Shown: piece by piece, positions 26,540-33,964 of the stretch
Position numbering within the stretch: the stretch's first letter is position 1
Layout of the letters: each line of letters starts with the position of its first letter
NCBI GenBank assembly: GCA_008638215.1
Contig: VTPN01000008.1
Location: forward strand, 1 to 34,724
Origin: Pelagibacteraceae bacterium
GTDB lineage: Bacteria; Pseudomonadota; Alphaproteobacteria; HIMB59
Direction: 5' to 3'
DNA length: 34,724 nucleotides
Translations under genes and position numbers: made by a program
Notes under the pieces: generated by a model
The model's database searches: none
The model's input: the letters and a program-made list of their open reading frames with translations, nothing else
What the model was told of the DNA's origin: nothing

Positions 26540-27487
26540 CTATTTAAGAAGTTTATCAACTGCACTCACAAGGCTCTGAACTGAGATTACTGATTTCTTC
26601 AACATGTTTTTTTCATTCGAAGATAGCTTAACTTCAATTATTTTCTCAATACCTTTATTTCCAATGATTGTTGGAACGCCCATATACATATTCTTAAGTC
26701 CATATTGCCCGCTTAGATAAGCCGCGCATGGAAGTAATTTTTTTTGGTTTAATAAGTAAGCTTCCGCCATTTGAATGGCCGAGCTTGCTGGGGCATAAAA
26801 AGCCGATCCTCTCTTTAAAAGCTTTACAATTTCTCCCCCTCCCATTCGAGTACGATCAACGATTTTTTGAATTTTAGAGGAAGGTATTTTTTTTAGTTTT
26901 ATGTAATCCATCAAAGGGATACCACCAATCGTTGTATAGTTGACTAAAGGAACCATGTCGTCTCCATGGCCCCCTAACACGAAAGTCTCCACATCCTTTA
27001 TAGAGACATCAAGAGCCTCAGAAAGGAAGAATTTCATTCGAGAGGAGTCCAAAACTCCCGCCATGCCCACGCACATATTTTTGGGAAGTTTAGAATATTT
27101 TTGTAAAACATAGACCATTGCATCAAGTGGATTGGTGATACAAATGACGAATGCTTTGGGTGCATGTTTTTGAATATCAAGAGCAATTTTTTTGATGATT
27201 TTTCCATTCGTCTCCAAAAGGTCATCTCTACTCATCCCTGGTTGTCTTGGCAAACCTGCTGTAATAATAATGACATCAGAATTTTTCATTTGTGAGAAAT
27301 CATTAGTTCCTTTGATTTTTCCAGTAAATCCCTCTACAGCCGATGATTGACTAAGGTCTAAAGCCTTTCCTTGAGGCATGCCCTCAACAACATCAATTAA
27401 CGTGACATCTCCTAATTTTTTTAAAGCTGCTAAGTGAGCAAGCGTGCCCCCAATATTACCAGCACCAATTAAAGATATTTTAGGCAT
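26540..27487 (-). CDS. mdh: Malate dehydrogenase
   Basis: A 315-aa NAD-dependent malate dehydrogenase of the LDH-like type, making oxaloacetate from malate. GAGNIGG (8-14) is the Rossmann loop with Asp32 for NAD. Arg81 in [13 protein letters not shown] is the residue that selects malate over lactate. Asp147 and Arg150 (VLDSSR) and the catalytic His174 (GGHGDDMVP) are present. The start codon overlaps the sdhB stop by one base (TAATG), so the gene belongs to the sdh operon. Its position between sdhB and sucA replaces the sucCD genes often found after mdh in alphaproteobacteria. Confidence 0.97.
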   Translation of the reverse strand: MPKISLIGAGNIGGTLAHLAALKKLGDVTLIDVVEGMPQGKALDLSQSSAVEGFTGKIKGTNDFSQMKNSDVIIITAGLPRQPGMSRDDLLETNGKIIKKIALDIQKHAPKAFVICITNPLDAMVYVLQKYSKLPKNMCVGMAGVLDSSRMKFFLSEALDVSIKDVETFVLGGHGDDMVPLVNYTTIGGIPLMDYIKLKKIPSSKIQKIVDRTRMGGGEIVKLLKRGSAFYAPASSAIQMAEAYLLNQKKLLPCAAYLSGQYGLKNMYMGVPTIIGNKGIEKIIEVKLSSNEKNMLKKSVISVQSLVSAVDKLLK

Positions 27488-28284
27488 TATTTATTCCTCG
27501 CTATTTCTAATTTAATTTCTGAAATCGCTTTTGCCGGGTTTAATCCTTTAGGGCAAGAGCGAGTACAATTCATAATTGAGTGGCATCGGTACAATTTAAA
27601 GTTATCATCCAGTTCTTTAAGCCTCTCTTTTTTTTCTTCATCGCGACTATCTTGTATCCATCTATTCGCTTGAAGAAGAACCGCAGGACCAAGATACTTA
27701 TCTTCGTTCCACCAGTAACTTGGGCAAGAAGTACTACAAGAAAAACACATAATACACTCCCATTTGCCATCTAGTTTATCTCGGTCTTCGACACTTTGGG
27801 TATTTTCTCTTTCGTTATGTTTACTATTTTTCATTAACCAAGGTTTGATTGATTTAAATTGCTCAAAAGCTTTTTTCAAATCAACAACTAAATCTTTGAC
27901 AACCCTCATGTGAGGCAAAGGATAAATGGTAATTTCTTTGGAGCACTCTTCAATATGTTTTTGACAAGCTAAAGTGTTTACCCCGTCAATATTCATAGCG
28001 CAAGATCCGCAAACACCTTCGCGGCAAGACTTACGGTAGGTAAGAGTTGTATCAACGTCTGACTTTATTTTATTTAAAATATCTAATACCATCGTGCCTG
28101 CTTTAGCGACATCAATTTCAAATCGATCTATTTGTGGCGGTTGTCCCTCAATACCTGACCAGCGATAAATATTAATAATGCGAATATCCGTATTGTGTTG
28201 ACCCTGATCATCAATCAATTCAACATTAGAGTGGGTTTTACCTTTAACTGGCACTGAATTTTTAGGAAGCGATAATTGCACCAT
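27487..28284 (-). CDS. sdhB: Succinate dehydrogenase iron-sulfur subunit
   Basis: A 265-aa electron-transfer subunit of complex II at the cytoplasmic face of the membrane. Cys87, Cys92, Cys95 and Cys107 (CREGVCGSC ... C) hold the [2Fe-2S] cluster. The C-terminal [12 protein letters not shown] and [17 protein letters not shown] hold the [4Fe-4S] and [3Fe-4S] clusters. Length and motif order are standard. It is joined by one-base overlaps to sdhA upstream and mdh downstream. Confidence 0.97.
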   Translation of the reverse strand: MVQLSLPKNSVPVKGKTHSNVELIDDQGQHNTDIRIINIYRWSGIEGQPPQIDRFEIDVAKAGTMVLDILNKIKSDVDTTLTYRKSCREGVCGSCAMNIDGVNTLACQKHIEECSKEITIYPLPHMRVVKDLVVDLKKAFEQFKSIKPWLMKNSKHNERENTQSVEDRDKLDGKWECIMCFSCSTSCPSYWWNEDKYLGPAVLLQANRWIQDSRDEEKKERLKELDDNFKLYRCHSIMNCTRSCPKGLNPAKAISEIKLEIARNK

Positions 28285-30065
28285 TAGTAAATTCTCACTT
28301 GAGGCTGGATTACAGAAATTTGATTACTTAAAGTGGTCATTCGAACTGGGCGATGAGTAATATTAAATTGGTCCTTATCTTTCCAGGCTAACGTATGCTT
28401 CAACCAATTTTCATCATCTCTTTCAGGGTAATCCTCTCGGGCGTGAGCGCCACGGCTTTCGGTGCGCTGTTCCGCTGATATTCCGACACTGCCAGCAACC
28501 TCCATTAAATTATGAAGCTCCAACGCTTCAATTAAATCAGTATTGAAAACATCTGATTTATCAACAATTTTGACATTTTTAAGGTCTTGGTATAGGGACT
28601 GAAGTTCTTGATTACCCAAAGAAAGTGTTTCGCTTTCACGGTAAACACCAAATCTTTTTTGAACTGTTTTTTGCATTTTGTCTCTAAGCTCTCCAACAGA
28701 AATATCACCCGAATTATTTTTAATAGAGTGGAGTCGGTCAATAATTTCCATCGTCGAAGCGTCTGAAGGCATTTTATTTGACTCTGAAGGATTGATTACT
28801 TGGCCTGCTTGAATAGCAGCGCCCCTTCCAAAAACAACCAGTTCTGCTAAAGCATTTGTTCCAAGACGATTAGCGCCGTGAACTGAGGCACAGGCCGCCT
28901 CTCCAATCGCCATGAGACCAGAGCATACTTCTTCAGTATTATCTGCTGTAGGCTTTAAGACTTCGGCCTTAAAATTAGTGGGAACTCCACCCATACAATA
29001 ATGAACTGTCGGGATTACAGGAATAGGTTCTTTGGAAATATCACGTCCACAAAATGCTTTCACTGACTCTGAGATCCCCGGTAATCTTTTGGCTAACATA
29101 TCAGCATCTAAGTGCTCCAAATGAAGATGGATATAATCTTTATTAGGACCACATCCACGTCCAGCAGTAATCTCTTTACTAATAAATCTTGAGATAACAT
29201 CCCTGGCTGCAAGATCTTTTGCATTAGGAGCGTATTCCAACATGAACCGCGTGCCTTCACTGTTTTTTAAAATTCCCCCTTCGCCTCGAGCCGCCTCGGA
29301 TATTAAAACTCCTACTCCATAAATCCCAGTAGGATGAAATTGGATAAATTCCATATCTGATAAAGGAAGACCGGCCCGCAAAGCAATGCCCGCTCCATCT
29401 CCTGTACATATATGAGCGCTGGTAGAGGATTGAAAAATTCTACCGTACCCTCCGGTTGCAAGGATCGTCATTTTCGCAATAAAACGATGAAGGCTTCCAT
29501 CTTCAATGGATAAGGCTAATAAACCACAAATCTCTCCACTGCTATCTTTGAGAAGATCGATTGCATAAAACTCATTATAAAATTGAACATCTTTTTTTAA
29601 ACTCTGCTGGTAGAGAGTATGTAAGAGGGCATGCCCGGTTCGATCAGCTGCAGCACAAGCTCTACTTGCCGGCTCTCCTTTGCCATTATTGGTCATATGG
29701 CCTCCAAATGGTCTTTGATAAATTTTTCCATCTTCGGTTCGAGAAAAAGGCATACCGTAATGTTCTAATTCTACAATAGAATCAACAGCATTGGAGCATA
29801 GATACTCAATACTATCTTGATCTCCCAGCCAATCTGATCCTTTAACGGTATCAAACATATGCCATTGCCAGCTATCCTGGCCCATGTTCCCAAGAGCCGC
29901 GCCAATGCCTCCTTGAGCAGCAACCGTATGACTTCTGGTAGGATAGACCTTACTCACACAAGCCGTCTTTAAACCCTGTTCGGAACAGCCTAGGGCAGCT
30001 CTTAATCCAGCCCCTCCTGCTCCTAGGACAACAACATCTAATATATGGTCTGTATAATTGCTCAT
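28284..30065 (-). CDS. sdhA: Succinate dehydrogenase flavoprotein subunit
   Basis: A 593-aa catalytic subunit of complex II, oxidising succinate to fumarate with covalently bound FAD. The N-terminal [11 protein letters not shown] is the FAD loop, and [11 protein letters not shown] has the His that links [14 protein letters not shown] and [21 protein letters not shown] are active-site signatures; [14 protein letters not shown] is the C-terminal motif. Length is normal. It begins 3 nt after sdhD. Confidence 0.98.
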   Translation of the reverse strand: MSNYTDHILDVVVLGAGGAGLRAALGCSEQGLKTACVSKVYPTRSHTVAAQGGIGAALGNMGQDSWQWHMFDTVKGSDWLGDQDSIEYLCSNAVDSIVELEHYGMPFSRTEDGKIYQRPFGGHMTNNGKGEPASRACAAADRTGHALLHTLYQQSLKKDVQFYNEFYAIDLLKDSSGEICGLLALSIEDGSLHRFIAKMTILATGGYGRIFQSSTSAHICTGDGAGIALRAGLPLSDMEFIQFHPTGIYGVGVLISEAARGEGGILKNSEGTRFMLEYAPNAKDLAARDVISRFISKEITAGRGCGPNKDYIHLHLEHLDADMLAKRLPGISESVKAFCGRDISKEPIPVIPTVHYCMGGVPTNFKAEVLKPTADNTEEVCSGLMAIGEAACASVHGANRLGTNALAELVVFGRGAAIQAGQVINPSESNKMPSDASTMEIIDRLHSIKNNSGDISVGELRDKMQKTVQKRFGVYRESETLSLGNQELQSLYQDLKNVKIVDKSDVFNTDLIEALELHNLMEVAGSVGISAEQRTESRGAHAREDYPERDDENWLKHTLAWKDKDQFNITHRPVRMTTLSNQISVIQPQVRIY

Positions 30066-30068
30066 TAT

Positions 30069-30383
30069 TTAAATCAAGATGACTGGTAATATAAATAAAA
30101 TTACCAATAAAAGTAAAATATCAGTTAAACGACTGTAAAGTTTAACCTTCTTTTCATTAAAGTAATCTTGGTAAATTGTCACTAATCCTAGTCGGGCATG
30201 AAAAGTAGCAACGAAAAAAAATAGGATCATAAAAAATTTAACAAAAAAACTATTTAGCGAATTCAATATTAAAGAATGAGATGCTTCGAGATTATTAACG
30301 AAGAAGAAAACAAACCAATAACTAGTTGGAACTAAAATAAAGGCAGAAACTCTTTGCCAATACCATTTAGTCGATCCTTTCAT
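30069..30383 (-). CDS. sdhD: Succinate dehydrogenase membrane anchor subunit
   Basis: A 104-aa integral membrane protein with about three transmembrane helices that, with SdhC, binds haem b and ubiquinone. FHARLGLVTIYQDYF contains the family's haem-ligand His and the Asp-Tyr near the quinone site. A TTG five codons upstream (30398) also keeps the frame. The ATG at 30383 is preferred because it forms an ATGA overlap with the sdhC stop and has GGAG 9 nt upstream, which sits inside the TTG-started extension. Confidence 0.9.
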   Translation of the reverse strand: MKGSTKWYWQRVSAFILVPTSYWFVFFFVNNLEASHSLILNSLNSFFVKFFMILFFFVATFHARLGLVTIYQDYFNEKKVKLYSRLTDILLLLVILFILPVILI

Positions 30384-30754
30384 GAAAAAATACTCCAAGA
30401 AAAAATGGCGGTCATAATCAAATTGATCAATAAAATACTGTATGAGATTAAGTAAACTTGATTTAATTCCATTCCTTTAGCAAAGGTCCATAAAAAATAC
30501 TTAAGTCCGTTTAATAAGTGGTGATTAAGAGCAAAAAACCAAAAGATAAAAATTAATTTAACAAAAGGTAAATTAAAGAACATTGATAAAACCTCAAATC
30601 CAGAAGGGGCAAAATACACTGAACCAATCCAAAAGGCTAAAAAAGGAAGAGAGATTGCAAAGATAATACCTGAAATTCGATGGGTAATAGAAAAAATCAT
30701 CGTCAACACAGGTTTGTGTATTTGAAGATGGGGCGATAAAGGAGATGTAGTCAT
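30380..30754 (-). CDS. sdhC: Succinate dehydrogenase cytochrome b556 subunit
   Basis: A 124-aa membrane subunit of complex II with three transmembrane helices. SPHLQIHKP, SITHRISG (quinone-site Ser and Arg) and NHHLLNGLKYFLW (haem-ligand region) are the family signatures. It is the first gene of the leftward sdhCDAB-mdh-sucAB operon. No Shine-Dalgarno sequence precedes the ATG. A -10-like TATATT lies 9 nt upstream, so the mRNA may be nearly leaderless. Confidence 0.93.
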   Translation of the reverse strand: MTTSPLSPHLQIHKPVLTMIFSITHRISGIIFAISLPFLAFWIGSVYFAPSGFEVLSMFFNLPFVKLIFIFWFFALNHHLLNGLKYFLWTFAKGMELNQVYLISYSILLINLIMTAIFSWSIFS

Positions 30755-30763
30755 TTAGTTATT

Positions 30764-30800
30764 AATATAGTGAAAAGTGCTTAATAGTAAAAAACTATTA
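30764..30800 (-). promoter_or_regulatory. Promoter and operator candidate of the sdh-mdh-suc operon
   Basis: On the minus strand TTTACT (30791-30786) and TATATT (30769-30764) are spaced by 16 nt, with the sdhC ATG 9 nt further on. A perfect inverted repeat, TAATAGT (30782-30788) and ACTATTA (30794-30800) with a five-A loop, overlaps the -35 element. A protein bound there would block or alter transcription of the whole TCA operon. Low sequence complexity keeps confidence moderate. Confidence 0.45.
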
Positions 30801-30943
30801 TTTCATTGATTGATGCGTTTTATAAATAATTACTCCTGTGGAAAAAATGTGAATTAATATTCTTGATTTAGATACTTTTGAATCATCAATAGGGGAGAAT
30901 TTGTTTACAATTAAATCAGGTTAAACAATTATTATTGTTTTCA
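30801..30943. other. Gene-free part of the sdhC/dctQ intergenic region
   Basis: This is the gene-free stretch between the sdhC promoter and the structured leader ahead of dctQ. I see no coding frame with support. The right end carries a possible rightward promoter: TTTACA (30904-30909), 17 nt, AATTAT (30927-30932), or the better -10 hexamer TATTAT (30930-30935). The implied start is at about 30939-30943, immediately before the predicted RNA fold. The rest is AT-rich without obvious symmetry. Confidence 0.4.
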
Positions 30944-31003
30944 AGGGCACTGAATCTCACCCCGCATGAGTAAGGCTTTATTTTTTAATAAAGTTGGTGC
31001 CCT
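30944..31003 (+). ncRNA. Predicted three-way-junction RNA in the TRAP operon leader
   Basis: The closing helix P1 pairs AGGGCAC (30944-30950) with GTGCCCT (30997-31003). On the plus strand it extends by U-G, G-U and A-U pairs (30951-30953 with 30994-30996). P2 pairs CTCA (30956-30959) with TGAG (30967-30970) around the loop CCCCGCA. P3 pairs CTTTATT (30976-30982) with AATAAAG (30987-30993) around TTTT. P3 abuts P1, so the two should stack, with a UAAGG joining strand (30971-30975). The extra wobble pairs exist only in plus-strand RNA, and a plausible promoter ends just before P1. No U-tract terminator follows. I do not recognise it as a known riboswitch class; a cis-regulatory leader for dctQM is the working idea. 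Confidence 0.5.
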
Positions 31004-31040
31004 AACCTACTTTCTTAGTTTAATTCCCATATCCAAGAGT

Positions 31041-31046
31041 TATAAT
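31041..31046 (+). promoter_or_regulatory. -10 element directly ahead of dctQ
   Basis: A consensus TATAAT lies 8 nt before the dctQ ATG, predicting a transcript that begins about 2 nt before the start codon. No Shine-Dalgarno sequence is present at normal distance and the -35 region is poor. It could be a second, leaderless promoter in addition to the one that would produce the structured leader. Confidence 0.45.
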
Positions 31047-31054
31047 CCTCGGCT

Positions 31055-31570
31055 ATGTTGGCTTTGAGTCTCATATCCAGAACTATCGACCGAATAAATA
31101 CTTTCGTGGGTTATCTATGTGGATTATTTGCTTTTTTGATGGTGCTTTTAGTTTTCACGGTAGTTGTCATGCGGTATGGGTTTAGTGTTGGATTTATATG
31201 GATGCAAGAGGCTTATGTTTGGCTTCATAGTTTTATTTTTATGCTTGGAAGTGGCTTTACCTACCTGGCAAACGAACATGTCCGAATTGATGTTTTTTAT
31301 CGTGATGCATCAGAAAAATATAAAGCCACTGTTGACCTCATAGGAAATATTTTTCTTCTTGCTCCTTTTCTATATATCATTTGGCAATACAGCTATCCCT
31401 TTGTGTATCGATCTTTTTTAATGAATGAAGTTTCTAGAGAGGCCGGAGGCATGCCTGCTCTCTTTGTTTTAAAAAGTGCTATTTTATGGTTTTGTTTGGT
31501 TTTATTTTTACAATTAATTTCGAATGTTTCTAAGTCCATTCAAGTTTTACTAAGTAAGGAAAATTCATGA
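31055..31570 (+). CDS. dctQ: TRAP transporter small permease (DctQ)
   Basis: A 171-aa inner-membrane protein with four hydrophobic segments, the small subunit of a tripartite sodium-driven TRAP importer. Typical DctQ features are the early MRYGFSVGFIWMQEAYVWLHSFIFMLG and, in the second half, EHVRIDVFYRD. It overlaps dctM by 4 bp (ATGA), so the two are coupled. The periplasmic partner is probably the DctP-type protein at 33965-34724, encoded on the other strand beyond a phosphodiesterase gene. Confidence 0.92.
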   Translation: MLALSLISRTIDRINTFVGYLCGLFAFLMVLLVFTVVVMRYGFSVGFIWMQEAYVWLHSFIFMLGSGFTYLANEHVRIDVFYRDASEKYKATVDLIGNIFLLAPFLYIIWQYSYPFVYRSFLMNEVSREAGGMPALFVLKSAILWFCLVLFLQLISNVSKSIQVLLSKENS

Positions 31571-32940
31571 CGCCAGAAATTCTCTCTATCATCATGTTTT
31601 TTACAACTCTTGGGCTATTGTTATTTGGTTTCCCAGTCGCGTTTACGCTAGCTGGTTCTGCCCTAATCTTTGGTTTTATTGGAGAAGCCATGGAGATTTT
31701 CAACTTCCGCATGATTGGTTTTTTCCCCCAAAGGATTTTTGGAACCATGATCAATGAGCCTTTAGTGGCTGTCCCTTTATTTATCTTCATGGGTATTATG
31801 TTGGAAAAAACCAAAATTGCCGCTGGTTTATTACAATCAATTGGTGAGCTCTTTGGAACCACGAAGGGAGGCCTAGGCATTGGGGTGGTTTTAGTTGGTA
31901 TGTTGCTGGCTGCATCCACGGGAATTGTCGGAGCAACTGTTGTGACGATGGGGATGTTGTCGTTACCCTCCATGATCAAGGCAGGATACGATCAAAAAAT
32001 TGCTACCGGCACTATTTGTGCAGCGGGTACTTTAGGTCAAATCATTCCTCCTTCCATTGTTTTAGTTCTTCTGGCAACTATTTTACAAGGTGCCAATGAA
32101 GAAGCCGCATTACTTCGCGGAGAATTGGCTCCCGATCCTGTCACCGCCATTGATTTATTTGCAGGAGCGTTAATGCCTGGATTGATGTTAGTCGTAATGT
32201 TTGTAATATTTATCTATTTCTACGCTCGGATTTTTCCAACCGCTTGCCCTCCAATAGAGACATCAAAATCAAGAAAACAAATTTACTTGGATGCCTTTAA
32301 ATCTGTTTTTCCACCGATCATTTTAATTGTATTGGTGTTGGGGTCCATTTTATTTGGGGTTGCTACCCCCACAGAGTCTGCTTCTGTCGGCGCGATTGGC
32401 GCTGCCATTATTGCCTATACTAAAGGAGAATTAACTTTTCAAAACCTCAAAGAAACTTCACTTGGTACGGTTAAATTAAGCTCATTTGTTTTTGTCATTT
32501 TAATCGGCGCTTCTATGTTCTCCCTTGTCTTTCGAGGATTTGGTGGGGATGAAATGATTGAACATTTTTTAAGCAATCTTCCAGGAGGTCTGTATGGTGC
32601 CTTGTTTGTTGTTATGATTGCTATTTTTCTTTTAGGCTTTTTCTTAGACTATATAGAAATTATTTTTGTTATTGTTCCCTTAGTTGGCCCTATTCTTATC
32701 GCCTATGGTGCTGATCCCTTATGGTTAGGAATATTGATTTCCTTAAATCTTCAAACTAGTTTTTTAACTCCACCTTTTGGATTTTCTCTCTTCTTTTTAA
32801 GAGGGGTGGCGCCAAAGGAAATTCAAACAAAAAATATTTATCGTGGGGTCATCCCCTATATTGGGATACAAGTTCTGGCAATTTTTATTGTGGGATTTTT
32901 TCCTAGTATTGCCACGTGGCTACCGAGACTTTTGTTTTAA
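31567..32940 (+). CDS. dctM: TRAP transporter large permease (DctM)
   Basis: A 457-aa inner-membrane protein with about twelve transmembrane or re-entrant segments, the sodium-coupled transport subunit of a TRAP system. FGFPVAFTLAG near the N terminus, PLFIFMGIMLE, ASTGIVGATVVTMG, GTLGQIIPPSI and FLTPPFGFSLFFLRGVAP are DctM hallmarks. Length is within the family range (about 425-480). The gene ends 16 nt before the convergent phosphodiesterase gene, with no strong terminator between. Substrate is set by the DctP protein. Confidence 0.95.
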   Translation: MTPEILSIIMFFTTLGLLLFGFPVAFTLAGSALIFGFIGEAMEIFNFRMIGFFPQRIFGTMINEPLVAVPLFIFMGIMLEKTKIAAGLLQSIGELFGTTKGGLGIGVVLVGMLLAASTGIVGATVVTMGMLSLPSMIKAGYDQKIATGTICAAGTLGQIIPPSIVLVLLATILQGANEEAALLRGELAPDPVTAIDLFAGALMPGLMLVVMFVIFIYFYARIFPTACPPIETSKSRKQIYLDAFKSVFPPIILIVLVLGSILFGVATPTESASVGAIGAAIIAYTKGELTFQNLKETSLGTVKLSSFVFVILIGASMFSLVFRGFGGDEMIEHFLSNLPGGLYGALFVVMIAIFLLGFFLDYIEIIFVIVPLVGPILIAYGADPLWLGILISLNLQTSFLTPPFGFSLFFLRGVAPKEIQTKNIYRGVIPYIGIQVLAIFIVGFFPSIATWLPRLLF

Positions 32941-32956
32941 AAAGGCCTAAATTTAA

Positions 32957-33880
32957 TTAAAACCAAGAAATATTATTTTTCTCACAAAGATTTTTAAGTC
33001 TCAAGGGATAATCCGTCATAATTCCATCCACGCCATATTCAATCATTTTTAACATGTCGTCTTCATCGTTAACGGTCCAAACATTGACGGTAAGATTTTC
33101 TTCGTGAGAGATATCTATCATCTTTTTGGAAATATCTCGGTAATAAGGGTGCCAAGCTCGACCTCCCAATGAAGCAATTAGTCTTGGGAGTTCGACAGCA
33201 TTTTTAAGGGGCATGAAGTCCATCCAAGGGGATTGGTCATAAATAGTTCCACTTATTTTTGAACCTGATTGTTGCTGGTAAGTTAAATATGCTCTTGGGG
33301 TTTTAGGGCTTTGATCTTTTATTTCTCTTAAAACTCTCCAGTCAAAAGATGAGTATATAATTTTATCTTTTAATACAGAATTATTTACAATATCGAGTAC
33401 TAACCTAACCATTTCTTCAGGCAAGGGTGTCAAATTTTCTTGGGCAGGTGTTGATTTTATTTCTAGATTTATAATTAAATTTTCAGTTTGGTTTTTAGCA
33501 GTTAAATTTAAAAGATCTTCAAGTTTAGGAATTTTTTGATTTGGCAGACTTTTTTGATTAGTAAAATTCCTACCATATTTTGATAATTTATTTAAGGTTC
33601 CAACATCATACTTTAATAATTCTTTATAAGTTAAATCAAATATCTTGATGTTCTCATCCGTAATCCATTTTCCATTGTCGTCTCGAGTAAAGCTGGGGTC
33701 TAATTTAAAGTCATGAGTGATGACGGGTATCAAGTCTTTGGAAATTAAAATGTCAGTTTCATACGCACTAATTAAATGATCGAAAAGATATTGAAAGCTG
33801 TCTAAGGTATTTTCAGGTAAATCACCTCTGGCCCCTCGATGGCCATAAATTTTAATATGATTTGGCTTAGTTAAATTCAT
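32957..33880 (-). CDS. Glycerophosphodiester phosphodiesterase (UgpQ type)
   Basis: A 307-aa GDPD-family enzyme that hydrolyses glycerophosphodiesters to sn-glycerol-3-phosphate and an alcohol. His14 and Arg15 (GHRGARG), Glu23 (PENT), Glu41 and Asp43 (ETDI) and His56 (THD) are the expected catalytic and metal-binding residues. WTVNDEDDM and GVDGIMTDYP close the TIM barrel. No signal peptide is seen, so it should act in the cytoplasm as UgpQ does. Its product would feed GlpD (16007-17443). It lies between the dctM and dctP genes, on the dctP strand and downstream of it. Confidence 0.93.
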   Translation of the reverse strand: MNLTKPNHIKIYGHRGARGDLPENTLDSFQYLFDHLISAYETDILISKDLIPVITHDFKLDPSFTRDDNGKWITDENIKIFDLTYKELLKYDVGTLNKLSKYGRNFTNQKSLPNQKIPKLEDLLNLTAKNQTENLIINLEIKSTPAQENLTPLPEEMVRLVLDIVNNSVLKDKIIYSSFDWRVLREIKDQSPKTPRAYLTYQQQSGSKISGTIYDQSPWMDFMPLKNAVELPRLIASLGGRAWHPYYRDISKKMIDISHEENLTVNVWTVNDEDDMLKMIEYGVDGIMTDYPLRLKNLCEKNNISWF

Positions 33881-33931
33881 TTAACAAAATTATTCATTAT
33901 TTTTATTGAATTTTAAATTTTTTTATAGAGA

Positions 33932-33953
33932 TACGGCCCCCGAAGGGGCCGTA
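33932..33953 (-). terminator. GC-rich UUCG hairpin after the TRAP binding-protein gene
   Basis: A perfect 9-bp stem (TACGGCCCC with its complement) closes a UUCG tetraloop when read on the minus strand, 11 nt after the dctP stop. C-UUCG-G is an exceptionally stable loop. The following sequence is ATCTCTATAAAAA, with no U-tract, so it may protect the dctP mRNA 3' end or act as a partial terminator before the phosphodiesterase gene. It is by far the most GC-rich patch in its surroundings. Confidence 0.8.
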
Positions 33954-33964
33954 AAATATTGAGT

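Noticed and set aside
30944-31003. tRNA or TPP riboswitch in the dctQ leader
   Set aside because: The 7-bp closing stem recalled a tRNA, but the joining lengths, lack of anticodon and T arms and total length do not fit; the GGGGTGAG on the antisense strand recalls TPP RNA but the rest of that consensus is missing.
30944-31003. The same structured RNA acting on the minus strand as an sdhC leader
   Set aside because: The minus-strand version loses three P1 pairs and gains only one P2 wobble pair, and the sdhC promoter appears to lie downstream of it at 30764-30791.
31530-31979. 149-aa minus-strand open frame opposite dctQ/dctM
   Set aside because: It lies antisense to the well-supported TRAP permease genes, has Pro/Lys-rich low-complexity content and no ribosome binding site; it is a shadow frame.
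32933-32967. Bidirectional terminator between dctM and the phosphodiesterase gene (GTTTTAA ... TTAAAAC)
   Set aside because: The stem is all A-T except one pair and the loop is long, so it is unlikely to be stable.
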